A DNA stretch of 64,000 bases from Cryptomeria japonica (taxonomy: Eukaryota; Streptophyta; Pinopsida; Cupressales; Cupressaceae), in assembly GCF_030272615.1 (NCBI RefSeq), contig NC_081407.1:142918897-142982896 (forward strand), given 5' to 3'. Below, one piece after another: positions 47,286-58,700 of the stretch; position 1 is the first letter of the stretch; each line of letters starts with the position of its first letter. The position numbers and the translations under genes were made by a program. Under the pieces are notes generated by a model. The model did no database searches and was not told where the DNA came from. It saw nothing but the letters and a program-made list of their open reading frames with translations.

Positions 47286-48665
47286 TGGGGCTACGGTCTA
47301 ATTAAGGTTACAATTTAATTATGATTAGGATTTAATTAGGGTTAGTGTTCAATTAGGATTATGGTTAGGTACATGGCTCACAATTAGAGTAATTATTAAG
47401 ATTAGGATTCAATCAGGGTTATAGTTAAGGTTAGGGTTAAGACTGAATTAGGATTTGGGTTAATTTAGGGTTAGTGTTTACATGGAGTTATAGATAGCAT
47501 TTGATTCCTAGGGTTGGGCTTCTACAATAAAGCTTATGGTAAGGGTTGTAGTTGAGGTTTAATTAGGGTTAGTATTTAATAAGGATTTAGTTATGGCTAG
47601 GATTAGGGTTAATTAGGGTAAGAGTCTAATTACGATTAGGATTTAATCAGGGTTCAAAATTAAGGTCATGTTTTAATAGGATTAGGGTTAGATTTTAATT
47701 ATGATTAGTGCTTAATTAGGGTTTGGGTCAAGGTTAAATAAGGGTTAGTGTTATGGTTAGGGTTTAATTAAGGTTGGGGTTCAATTAGGATAACAGTTTG
47801 CTTTAGGATTAGGGTTAGGTTTCATTTATAGTCACAATTCAATTATGTTTTAGGGTTAGTACTATGCTCCAATTAGGGTTACAATAAATAATTATGGTGA
47901 GGATTCAATTATGATTACAATGAGAGTTTATCAAGATTAGGTATAGGTTTTCAATTTGGGTTACTCCTAGGATCAGGGCTACATTATACTTTGGGTTAGG
48001 GTTAAGGTTAGGGTTATCATTGAATTAGAGTTAAGGTTCAATTAGGTTTAGGGTTTGGGTTAGCAGTTTACAATAGAGCTTGAGGTTAAGGTTACGATTG
48101 GGGTTAAAATAGGGTTATGGTTAGGGTTCAATTACGGTTAGGATTAAGGATCAATTAGTGTTAGGATTATAATTAGGGTTCAATTGGGGTAGGATTTAGA
48201 GTTAGGGTTAGGGTCCAATTAAGGTTAAGGAACTAGAGTCAGGGTTCAATTAGCATTACAATTAGGTTAGGATTAGAGTTATCATTTTAAGATAAAGCTT
48301 TGGGTTACTATTAGGGTTATGGTTAGTATTATGGTTCAAATAGGGTTAGAGTTAGTGTTAAGATTTAAATAGGGATAAGACTGGGGTTAGGGTTCTAGGA
48401 TAAAGCATGGGGTTAGGGTTAGGGTCTAGTTTAGGGTTAAAGTTAGGGTTAGGGTTAGGATTGAATCAAGGTTATAGTTGAGATTAGGGTTAGGGTTCAA
48501 TTAAGATTAGGATTAGGTTTAAATAAAGGTTAGTGTTCACTTAGAGTTACAATTAGCGTTAGAGTTTCACTTAGGGTTCTATGATTAAAAGGTTGGGTTA
48601 AGATTACAATCGAGGTTGAAATAGGGTTATCGTCTTAGTTAGAATAAAGGTCCAATTAGTGTTAT
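47286..48665 (+). repeat. degenerate telomere-like array, right part
   Basis: About 1.4 kb of TTAGGG-, TTAGGA- and AATTAGGGTT-type words, with short perfect runs such as GGGTTAGGGTTAGGG near 48415. Six-base TTAGGG words dominate over the usual plant TTTAGGG. It is too diverged and too internal to be a chromosome end. Confidence 0.85.
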
Positions 48666-48933
48666 GACATTTCCCCTTATATAGGCCTTTTGGCAATGAT
48701 TATATGAAAGGTTAAATCCATAAAGATAATATTTACTCTTTCTCTCTAATGCCTTTAGTACATAACTAATAGAATTTATCCATAACAAAAGAAAAAATTC
48801 TTGTTAATTATTTGGACATGCATACATGTCAATGTTCTATTAGTATATCTATTTGCCATTTTGTTTCACTTGTTTTTTTTCTCTCATTCATAACTTATTT
48901 GGTAACAACATTAGCCCAACTGATAAAGTGGTT

Positions 48934-49377
48934 ATGTTCCACCCTAACCCGACCCCACACTCTGTCAGTTCCACCCATGCATCTGAAAGCCCCACAAATT
49001 CAAAGAGTCTGAAGCTTGCAAATTCCCCCTCCCTGACTTTCAGGCTGGAAAAATTGATTGTTATGGAGGAGGCGAGTAGCATAAAAGAGGAGGATGACAA
49101 CAACCTAGCGAAACTAGGGAAAAAAGTGGAGGCCCTATCTGATAATGTGCAAGATATCACCAGCAGATTGGAGGTGGTGGAAACCAAAGTGCATGATGTT
49201 TCTAAATTCACGTTGAATGTGATGAGTTGTTCGGCTACCACTCTGTGCCTCATGCAGGAAAGTGCTTCCAAAGGTAAAGGCAAGGATGATGAAGACCACA
49301 AGACCATGTTCAAATTCCTCACCAAGGAATGGGCAAGAAAGCTCCTCCCCAAGAGGATCCATGGGAAAAATAAATGA
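48934..49377 (+). CDS. small coiled-coil ORF (147 aa), function unknown
   Basis: An intact frame runs from ATG 48934 to a TGA at 49375-49377; the frame itself is open further left. The N-terminal 40 residues are Pro/Ser/Thr-rich. Residues of about 60-105 form a heptad-like stretch (LAKLGKKVEALSDNVQDI, RLEVVETKVHDV). The C-terminus is basic (WARKLLPKRIHGKNK). I recognise no family. It is followed within 310 bp by a LINE-like 3' end. It may be the last ORF of a 5'-truncated non-LTR element, similar in position to the third frame at 43280. A host gene is less likely given the setting. Confidence 0.4.
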   Translation: MFHPNPTPHSVSSTHASESPTNSKSLKLANSPSLTFRLEKLIVMEEASSIKEEDDNNLAKLGKKVEALSDNVQDITSRLEVVETKVHDVSKFTLNVMSCSATTLCLMQESASKGKGKDDEDHKTMFKFLTKEWARKLLPKRIHGKNK

Positions 49378-49688
49378 TTTACCTCTATGTTGTGGAAGGC
49401 TGGTTTTTTGTCTACTCTTAGTAGCCTGCAGATGAATAGAATTAGCCTATGTTTTCATTTGAACTTTTATGTTTATTGCCCTGTGTGGCATATGTCTAAA
49501 ACTTTGTTTAATACAGCTTTATATCTGTTAAACTTACGTAGAATGATCATAGTTTTTGATAGAGGTAAAGGGCTGTAACTTTGTTGTTATTATGCAGACA
49601 TTGGTTCTGCCACTGTTTTCCTTGTTGTTCATATGGGTCAAACCCCTTGTTTTTTGGCTGCTTCTAATATCAAAAACATTAGACCAAA
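49378..49688 (+). other. LINE-like 3' end downstream of the coiled-coil ORF
   Basis: T-rich non-coding sequence ends in GGGTCAAACCCC..., then TAATATCAAAAACATTAG, resembling plant L1 3' ends. I could not find a target duplication. Confidence 0.4.
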
Positions 49689-49800
49689 ATAAACACTATT
49701 ATTACAATATTACAAAGATAGGTATTGGCCACACCCATTACTTTGTTTCAATTACAAAATAAATTCTATTATTACATTGTACAAACAAAAATACTCATGT
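49689..49800. repeat. 69-bp minisatellite, left piece
   Basis: About 1.6 units of the array at 51662-52770, with the same words CAATTACAAAATAAA and CTATTATTACA. Confidence 0.8.
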
Positions 49801-49814
49801 CGTTTGCTTTTACA

Positions 49815-51660
49815 AAAAATGAGAGGGAGCGAAGGAGAAGGAGGGAGTGATGTGCGGGGTAGGGTTTCAGAGGAGGGGGTGATTATGAGGACTCAGATGA
49901 GGTAGAGCTTATAGAGGAAGCAGATGGCGGTGTTGGTCATGAGGCCACAAAGGTTGTGGAAGTTGCAGAGTTGTTATGGGTTGTGAATGGCATTGTTGGG
50001 GTGCGCGTGGAGTACTCCTGGAGACAGTGTTTCTTTCCTCTGCATGGGGTCGCGACTGGGTTTCAGAGGACACCTTCTCTAGAGTCGGTGGTTGTTGATG
50101 TGGTGGACCCTGTGTTTGGAGTGTGTGGTGACAATGATGTGGGTTTGTGCCTCTATGTTGGGTCTTGGTTGTTTGTGCTTGTCACCTCCTCCTTGGAGGT
50201 GGTTGTGGTCGCCATTGACTTTGCTCTGGTCATTGATGAAGCTCTTATGAATGGTGCTCTACTTAGTGGTGATGGGGTGTGGATGAACCTGTTGATGTTG
50301 CGTGCAGAGATGGTTGTGGTGTGGTGGGTTTCTCCCAAGCTCTTCTCCCTCTTGGATTAGTTTTTGGTTTCTTTGTCGGCTGCTGGGAGAGTGCTTCTCT
50401 AACTCTTGGAGGAGGGTTTGTTTGGGATGTGTTGCGCCCCTATGTCGGTGGTTTCGCTACCCTTCTTTTATTTGGGTGTGGAGGAGGTGTTTGGGATCCG
50501 AGTGGGGCTTTTGTGGCTTGGCTCTTCCTTGATTTTTTGGGCTCTTCTCTCCTATCAGGCTGTCTTTTTCCCTTGTGGGGGTTCCTTTTGCTGCAGGGGG
50601 CCTCTATGTGTGGGGTCTGTTTATTCTTGTTGTGTTGCCTTTTGAGGTTTTCTCTTGATGGTTGTGTGTGCTCCTCTCTTCCTATCTTTTTCAAGAGGCT
50701 CTCTAGTTTTGTTCAGGTTTTCTTTGTTCTTCTTTTCTCATTTTGTCCTATTGAGGCGGATCATTCTTTTATTGAGGGGAAGAGTTATGGGCTGAGTTTG
50801 GTTGGACATTTCTTGGTTTCTTGTGGGCCTACGACTCATCAGATCTTTAAGGTTTTGGAAACCTTTTTAAAACCCAACTCTCTTGTGCTCCTGGTTATTA
50901 CTCTGCATCTTTGGTCTTCTTTGGTGTGGCCTATTGAGGTGGCCCCTTCTTCTATAGAGGTGGAGAGGGTTTGTTCTGAAGTTGGTCTTCCTTCTATTGA
51001 GGTGGAGGTGGGTGCAGTGTGTTTCTTCAAGAGTGAGCTAAAGGTTTGGGTAGACTTTCAAAACCCTCTAGCTCTAGTTTGCAGTTTTATGATTATTAGT
51101 TGTGGGAGCCTTTTAAATCTCGGGAAGGTTAGGGGATCCTTTCAAAAACCCCATGTTTCGGTTCAAGTTTTAATTTTTTTTTCATGTAATCTTGTCTGGA
51201 TAGATGTTGATAGTTTTCAAGGGCACAATATAGACTATGAGTGTTTTTGGTTAAGGTTTGGGCTAACTTTTTGCTACTTGGAGTTTTTTATTATAGATTA
51301 AGAGAGTCGGGAATATCCCTATTGTTTGGTTGAGGGTGCCTGTTAGACCCTCATCATTTACTTTTAAGTGCTATAGCTTGAGGTCGTAGCCTTGATGGTG
51401 TGGCCAACCTATTTTGTATTGGTTATATCTTGTTTGTTTGGCTGGTTCTTTCTTCTTGCGGGTGCACTAGTATTGGATGGCGTTGGTCTGTTCAGTGGTG
51501 TTTGGGCTGTTGGTTTTCATGGTTTGTTATCTTTGGCAGCGTATTATTGTGGGTTTCAGATCTTGGTAAAATCTGTGGGTTTCTAGTCCCTTCAAAACCT
51601 CTTGTAAGGTGTTTCGGGTCCCCTCAAAACCTTTTTTTTCCTTAATCAAAAACAAAAACG
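49815..51660 (+). mobile_element. LINE-like insertion inside the minisatellite
   Basis: A GC-richer, T/G-biased block interrupts the 69-bp array and ends with TCCCCTCAAAACC..., then CTTAATCAAAAACAAAAAC, like a plant LINE 3' end. There is no endonuclease or RT. The long open frames inside (for example 50279-51301) look like composition artefacts. A clean target duplication was not found. It is probably a truncated or non-autonomous non-LTR element. Confidence 0.4.
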
Positions 51661-51661
51661 A

Positions 51662-52770
51662 GTACTCACCACACCATTACTCTTTATAATTAAAAAATAA
51701 CACTATTACTACAATACTAGAAAGACGAGTACTCTACCACATCAATTACTCTTTTCAACTGCAAAATAAACACTATAATTACAATACTACAAACAAACAT
51801 TCTTGTCACAACCACTGCTCTTTTCAATTACAAAATAAACACTATTATTATGGTATTACAAATACATGTACTCACTCCACCCATTGTTTTTTCAATTACA
51901 AACTAAACACTATTATTACAATACCAAAAAGACAAGTACCTGCCACACCCATTTCTCTTTTCAATTACAAATTAAACACTATTATTACAATAATACAAAG
52001 ATAGTTACTCGCTGCGCCTATTGTTCTTTTTAATTACAAAATAAACACTATTATTACAATACTACAAAGATTGGTACTTGCCACGCCCATTATTCTTTTC
52101 AATTACAAAATAAACACTATTATTACAATACCACAAAGACAAGTACCTGCCACACTCATTTCTCTTTTCAATTACAAATTAAACACTATTATTACAATAA
52201 TAAAAAGATAGGTACTCGTCGCACCTGTTATTCTTTTTAATTACAAAATAAACACTATTATTACAATACTACAAAGATTGATACTTGCCACACCCATTAT
52301 TCTTTTCAATTACAACATAAACACTGTTATTACAATAGTACAAACAAAAATACTCTTACACCCACTACTCTTTTGAATTTCAAAATAAACACTATTATTC
52401 CAATACCACAAAGATGGTACAACTACGCCCATTACTCTTTTCAATTACAAAATAAAGACTATTATTATAGTACTACAAAGACAGATACCGTCACACCCAT
52501 TACTCTTTTCAATTACAAATTAAACACTACTATTACAATACTCCAAAAGCAAGTACCCACGACACCCATTATTCTTTTCAATTACAAAATAAAAACTATT
52601 ATTATAATAGTACAAACAAATACTCGTCACACCTACTACTCTTTCCAACAACAAAATAAAAACTATTATTACAATACTTCAAATAGAGAGATACTCGCCA
52701 CATCCATTACCCATCACAACTACAAAATAAACGTTATTTTTACAATGCTACAAAAACAAATACCCAACAC
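51662..52770. repeat. 69-bp minisatellite, main array
   Basis: About 16 copies of a unit near 69 bp, for example with TTACAAAATAAACAC at 52103, 52172, 52240 and 52309. Each unit also has ATTACAATACTACAAAGA and a CACACCCATTACTCTTTTC-like segment. Copies differ at several positions. Confidence 0.92.
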
Positions 52771-53667
52771 ACTAGAGCATGATTTTTTTGGTGCTCTCAA
52801 CAGAGCTTTGTAAGCAGAGATTGCCTGTTCTCCCATCTTCCAATTCTTCAAAAAATTTGACAAATTATGGAATGATTTGTATCTTTCATTTGATAGCTTT
52901 TTGACTGATTGTACATTGTATTATCTTTTGTTTCCTTCAGCTACCTGTTAATAACTTTATTCTTAAGAAAAACAGTTTCTGGATTTGTTAATAACTTTAA
53001 TCTTGTAATTACATTGCATATGAAATAAACAATATTATTACAGTACTACAAAACCAGATACTCCCATTACACGAAACTTTTATTGATAATTACAATTGAT
53101 GAGCCGTTCGGTAGTTATTATACTATTCACCCTCCTGAGGCAGCCCCTGAGGCACCCTTGAAAGACCAACATGTGTACCAGAGGCAATGAAAGTTTTGTA
53201 TGAACTTAATTAAATTCATAGATTAAATGTACTGAACTGCCTCAGGCACTTAAGGCAACTGCAGTGCAGAAGAAAGTTTTAGGTAAAACAATTATCGTAT
53301 TCACCTACTGTCAGACCAGGGAGTTTACGTGGAAGAGGATAATACTTATAAGACCATTCCCATCATACTTACTCAGAATTCTGTAATAAATTTAGCACAG
53401 ATATTTTCTCGGAAACTCTTAACATTGAATTCATGTACTGTGAAAAATTTATGGTCGTCAAAATCTATTAGAAATCGAGCCAGTGAACTGGATTTTTTTC
53501 AGACTGAAGGGACGTACATTTGCAGCATGCTCTTTCTTGTCAGTTTACATTCGAAAACATTCATTGTCTGCTTATTTCATGCTTCTAAGTAGAAGTATCT
53601 TCATGACTCAACTGCAATTTACAGAAATAGTTTCTGCTGCAACAATCAATTCTGAATTGTACAAACC
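52771..53667. other. unassigned stretch
   Basis: No recognisable gene. A single decayed minisatellite-like unit lies near 53020-53060. The frame at 53329-53592 has no family signature. Confidence 0.4.
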
Positions 53668-53995
53668 ATCCACAGACAAACCCTAATGCTCATTTTTGTT
53701 CACACCATCCAGACAAACCCTAATGCTCATTGTGGTGATCCAGCTAAGGAATCTAAATCATCCAGACAAACCCTAATGCTCATTTTTGTACAAACCATCC
53801 AGACAAACCCTAATGCTGATTGTGGTGATCCAGCTAAGGAGTCTAAATCATCCAGACAAACCCTAATGCTCATTGTGATGATCCAGCTAAGGGGTCTAAA
53901 TTTAGTAATCAACGGCTCAATTATATGGTTCCATAATGCTCATTTTGATGATCCAGCTATGGAATCTAAATTTAGTAATCAACGGTTTGGAAACT
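53668..53995 (+). repeat. compound tandem repeat with CAGACAAACCCTAATGCTCA
   Basis: The word CAGACAAACCCTAATGCT(C/G)A recurs five times between 53673 and 53870. It alternates with GATCCAGCTAAGGA(A/G)TCTAAATC segments, giving a higher-order period near 90 bp. It decays toward the right. Confidence 0.85.
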
Positions 53996-54439
53996 AACAT
54001 AATTTCTTATTTGGACTACACTTTGTTAGTATTTATGAACCTCAATACTGACCATGTGGGTGGACTTATTAAATGGTGAAGGTTTCCTCATTTCCTAGGG
54101 AAGACATGGTTAGATTCTCCGGAAGGTGTTCAGAGTTTTTTTAATATTGGATAAAAGGAAAGATTTAACACAAAACAGGAAACAGCACAAGGAGAAACGT
54201 GTCTAGAAACATACAAGAGTGTCTATATTGAATAGAATAGAAAGGTTTGTAATGTCTATAAGGTCAAAGACATTCTCAAGGACATCGAATTTAGTTGTTT
54301 AGTTATATGTATTGGTGATATTTTGCTATTTATTTTGTTGATGATGGATTTTCTTATTTTATCAACATTGTATTTGGTAGATTCTATAAAAAAAATTTCA
54401 CTAAAGTACTCATATAAATGGGTTGAATGTAATTGTAAG
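53996..54439. other. unassigned stretch
   Basis: No gene or repeat that I can support. Confidence 0.35.
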
Positions 54440-54978
54440 TTTTATATTCTAAAATAAAATGTTTCTTTGACTCAATTGTTGGAGTTGTACAGGACAATCC
54501 TTTCATCCATTCTTTTTACTAGTTTTCTATATGCATGCTTTACATCAAGATGATCTCCAAATGATATTTGTCCCTATATAGGAATTTTGGCAATGCTCAT
54601 ATGATCATAACTTACTCCTTTGGGAACTACATCAAAAGCTTTCTTAAAGTCCACAAAAAACATAATAATCTTACTCCTTTTTATTCCATAAATTTTTAAT
54701 GATATACCACAAAGTAATGACATGATCTATTCTTGAGCATTTATGTATAAAAACTGCTCACTCTTTTTCCCTTTTATCTTTTTCTTCTACCCACTCACTA
54801 ATTATTTTCTCAATCATGCTTCCAACTAGCTTTACAAATAAGGGATTGGTCATCATGGTCCAATAGTTAGAAGGATTGTTTATATTTTCACTCTTGAAGA
54901 AAGGAACTAATTTAGATTGGTTGTCCAATTTGTTAGAAACTCACATTGCATGATGTTATTACATATTCTCTTAATGTG

Positions 54979-55138
54979 TGTTGCAAGGTGTGTGCCCTTG
55001 ATCTCCTTGTGTTGTGCAGTGCAGTGCACGGGTTTGCAACATGGCTTAACCGTCTCTCGTAGATTCATTAAATCTCACAGTCGTATCAGGCATTAACATG
55101 TCGATCTTTTGGTGCAATGACAATCATGTTTATAACAA
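54979..55138 (+). repeat. 5' LTR of the TRIM
   Basis: 160 bp, TGTTGCAAGG...TTATAACA. Confidence 0.93.
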
Positions 55139-55140
55139 GT

Positions 55141-55153
55141 GGTATTAGAGTCT
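55141..55153 (+). promoter_or_regulatory. primer binding site of the TRIM (tRNA-Met-like)
   Basis: TGGTATTAGAGTC differs from the perfect site TGGTATCAGAGC at a few bases and lies 2 bp after the LTR. Confidence 0.8.
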
Positions 55154-55195
55154 AGGTCATGAGTTCAAATCAATCGCTTGTGCTAGGGGGAGATT

Positions 55196-55356
55196 GTTGC
55201 AAGGTGTGCGCCCTTGGTCTCCTTGTGTCAAGCAGTGCAGTGCTTGGGTTTGCAACATGGCTTAACCACCACCTATGGATTCATTAAATCTCATGGTTGT
55301 ATCGAGCCTTTTGGTGCCATAGCTCTTTTGGTGCCATAGCAACCATGTTTCTAACA
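55196..55356 (+). repeat. 3' LTR of the TRIM
   Basis: 161 bp, collinear with 54979-55138; preceded by the purine tract. Confidence 0.93.
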
Positions 55357-55720
55357 ATGTGAGAGGTGAGATTTCCATTCCCTATTTTAAGTATTCTACA
55401 TATAGTCCATTCAAGTGGCAAGCATTACATGTACCCATATTCTTAATGTATCTCTTAACCTCTTGCAAAGTGAATATTTTTGTTTTTAAATTGAATTTGA
55501 GAGAAGCCTCTTTATCTAACTCATGTTCACACTTTCTTTTTCCATATTCTAGCCATTAGATAGCTTACTGTTATTCTCTATTTATTTTTTCTTTGTTGAA
55601 ATTCCCTCCATTTTTTCAATGTCCTTCCCTAAACATATTAGTTCTCTCCTTATGTTCACAAATTCTTGTTTTTTGCTTCTATTATTTTACTATACAAATG
55701 TGTGTTTGTATTCTCTTTAC

Positions 55721-58700
55721 CTATCACATTTAGATCTCTCCTAGCTACCTTGTAATTTTTGTAGCTCCAATTGTGTATTTATTTTCTTCTTTGTATTATT
55801 TTCCTTTTATTCTTTTAAATGTCTCTTGAATTATGTTTGTTAACTTGGGGCTTTCAAAAATATATTTTATTATTCTACATTTTCTTGAAGATTGTACAAT
55901 TCTCTTAGAATAGAAGATTTTTTCCCTTTGATAGGAATGTCGGTTGAGCTACACTTTTAGTGTATGCTGATTTATTTCTTACCATGAAAAAATCATACAT
56001 ATTAGACTATAGCGCATTTTTAATTGCATATGATAATATTCAATTACTACCTTTGTTATCCTCTTAACAAATTCTATTAATAAACATCATAATCAACAAG
56101 GATTTCTCAATTGTACAAGTTCTGCATGTACAATTTCTAGATCTCTTCTATCTACCCATTCCCTTTAAAAACAATTAAACCATATCTATTACATAAAATT
56201 AGTTTAATTCTTCATCAAATTGATTAATATCTTTTTTATCATTTGAACTTATTATGTATTGATGATTTCTCTTTTCAGAAAGCTATAAATTATCATTATC
56301 TTCTTTCTCTCATAAAATTTTGGTTTTCCCATTTATTGTTCTTATATTTAAATCTACCAAAAGAAGTACTTCTCTATGTTGAAATTATTATGATACATCT
56401 TTCTTTGAGGTTATGTGAAGGTCCTAATCATCCTCCCATTTTTTATTTTCATTTTTTAAGTTTTGAGACGTAGGAAGAAAAAAACAAGCTTTTTAATTTT
56501 AATGTGTCTTCCATTTCTATTATTCTAATCTCTATGTATTACTAATTTGAGTCTTATTTTTCCAACAAAATATTTTTGTCTCAAATTTCTCTTACTAAAA
56601 TTGTTATTCCTCCATATTCTTTGTCATTTCTAATTTGTTTTATGGTAGACTACAATCCTCCAATATCATTCAAAAGTAGGAACCTCCAACCATCATGTTC
56701 ATGGGCTTTTATGGATAAATTACATCTCTTCCTTTTGCAACAAATGTTTACTAATATCAAATGCTCCTAGAGGCCTACTCTCAATTTATCTTTGAGCCAA
56801 TAAGTTAAGGTATAAGCCTAGCATCTTTTACCCATGTTAAATGCACTTTTATAATTAATATGTACCTTACTATCGATTAATTATTTTTTTATAAAAAATA
56901 TAATTTATCACTTTTTTTTATGTTTTACCATAACTACTCAAACTATCACTTAAAATTTTTGACGACAAAGTCATTCTCTTGTTTTGAAAGAAAACTAAAT
57001 AATGATTAGAATTTTAATAAAGAATGATTCTATATATAATTAGTTTAGAGTTTTTTTCATCAATATCTATGATCATGGTCTATGATCATGCTCTATAATC
57101 TATCGTATAAATGGAGGGAAAAAAGGGGTAGATTATAGAAAAAAAACTTCCTAAAGAAAAGGAAAAAATAATTGGTGGATTGAAGGATGAAGGATAAAAA
57201 GACACTTAAGGAAGTAACATGAAATTAATATTCAAAGTAGGTAATAGTAATTTAACAGTATTATCAATTATTGGCATTCTAAAAAGGGGTGTAATTTATT
57301 ACACCGAGAAGTGTTCTAGAGTTAAGCATTGCATGTCATGAATATCTACATTAAAAAAATAAAACATAAATAACATATTTTTAAAACTATATTTGTAAAT
57401 AACTCTTAAGAAATAAAAGAATTCTTAAATAATTTTAAAGTAAAATATAAAATCCAATAAGTAAATAAAATAATTAAACCCCCCATTCATTCCTCATTTA
57501 TTTCATCTCTAAGGAGTTTGAACCTTGGTGAATAAGGTAATCAAGAAACAAATAATCAATTTCAACAAAATTATGCTCAATCAATTTGATAATCACAAAT
57601 TTTAATTTTTAATCAAAATCTATTTTATTTTAGACATTATTTACTTCGTTTTTCAATCATAACCCAAGACTATGCAAAAATGATTTACTCTAGCTTTTAA
57701 TTTGAGAATTTTTATGTTTATTTTTTTGAATATTATTTTTAATATCTACATAAACTATTAAATAGTGAATGCATAAATAGGCAACTAGATAGTTAAGAGT
57801 ATACAAAGACACTATTTATTTTAATATTTATTGAAAAAATATTTTATTTTTATTTATTTAGAGAAAATTATTTCATTTTAATTTATTTACTTTATTTTTA
57901 ATTGAGTAATTTTATTCATTTTTTAATAGTTTTCAAAAAATGATTTAATTTAATTTTTATTTTAAGAAATTTTCTATAATAATATAAAAGAATACAATGT
58001 GCATAGACAATTTTAAAAAAAATATATATATATTTTGATTTCATACAATTTAAACATAATAATTTTATATATGTTGTTTTACTTATTTATTATTTTTACT
58101 ATTATTTTTATTTTAGTTCACAAATTATTATTAAATATTAATTTGACATGTAAATGATATTAACTTAAAATCAATGTTAAGAATTTTTATTTAACATGTT
58201 ACAAAATTATAGTTATTATAAAAAAGCGAGTGATATTAACTATTTATTAATACTATGATATATCTTAAGTTATATGTACAAGGGAATATTAAATAACAAA
58301 TTAAAACTCAAAAAAAAGATCTAAATCTTAAATTTTCATATTCTAATGTGACCTCAATTTGATCATATAAGAGACCAACTAAGCAAATGAAGAATTAAGA
58401 CATCTCACCAAAAACCCTAGGCACACATGAGAATGCATGGTTATGCTCAGGTATTGATGATGATAGACATATGGATTGTAGGTGCTCTCAGTACCAACAA
58501 CATAACTTAAGGATTCATTAGATTATTGATTTGATAGAATGAGTTTGCATTTAGGATAATGTTATTAAAATGATGGATTGAATGTCGAATTTATAGATTT
58601 TTTTTGAGATTCCAAGACTTGGATTTCATCTTGGGTGATGATTTAAATCATATTAGTTGTGAAGTGGATGTGAAGAAGTAGCAAAGATTTATGAATTGTA

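Larger units (their letters stand above)
54979..55356 (+). mobile_element. TRIM (miniature LTR element), duplication ATGTG
   Basis: A 378-bp element has two LTRs of 160 and 161 bp (54979-55138 and 55196-55356) starting TGTTGCAAGG and ending ATAACA/CTAACA. A 57-bp interior holds a primer-site-like TGGTATTAGAGTC at 55141 and a purine tract CTAGGGGGAGA before the second LTR. A perfect 5-bp duplication ATGTG flanks it (54974-54978 and 55357-55361). All hallmarks of a terminal-repeat retrotransposon in miniature are present. It sits inside the RTE remnant. Confidence 0.95.
54440..55720 (-). pseudogene. RTE-like LINE reverse transcriptase remnant
   Basis: Read on the minus strand, the pieces match plant RTE-type LINE proteins in order. 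KKWREFQ is near 55600 and NGLYVEYLK near 55400. The TRIM comes next, then NNIMQCEFLTNWTTNLN near 54940, VPFFKSENINNPSNYWTMM near 54880, VKLVGSMIEKIISEW near 54820 and FFVDFKKAFDVVPK near 54640. The last is the conserved RT block around the first catalytic Asp. Stops and shifts are frequent. The active site YADD block and the endonuclease are not recognisable. Confidence 0.7.

Noticed and set aside
47286-48665. A true chromosome end
   Set aside because: The repeats are degenerate and followed by 15 kb of other sequence.
50279-51301. A 340-codon open frame rich in Leu, Phe, Gly and Cys
   Set aside because: The strand is strongly T/G-biased, which removes stop codons and yields hydrophobic nonsense; no domain, and it lies inside a LINE-like insertion.
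49689-52770. A CRISPR-like array (regularly spaced repeats)
   Set aside because: The whole 69-bp unit repeats with drift and has no unique spacers; the context is plant transposon DNA.
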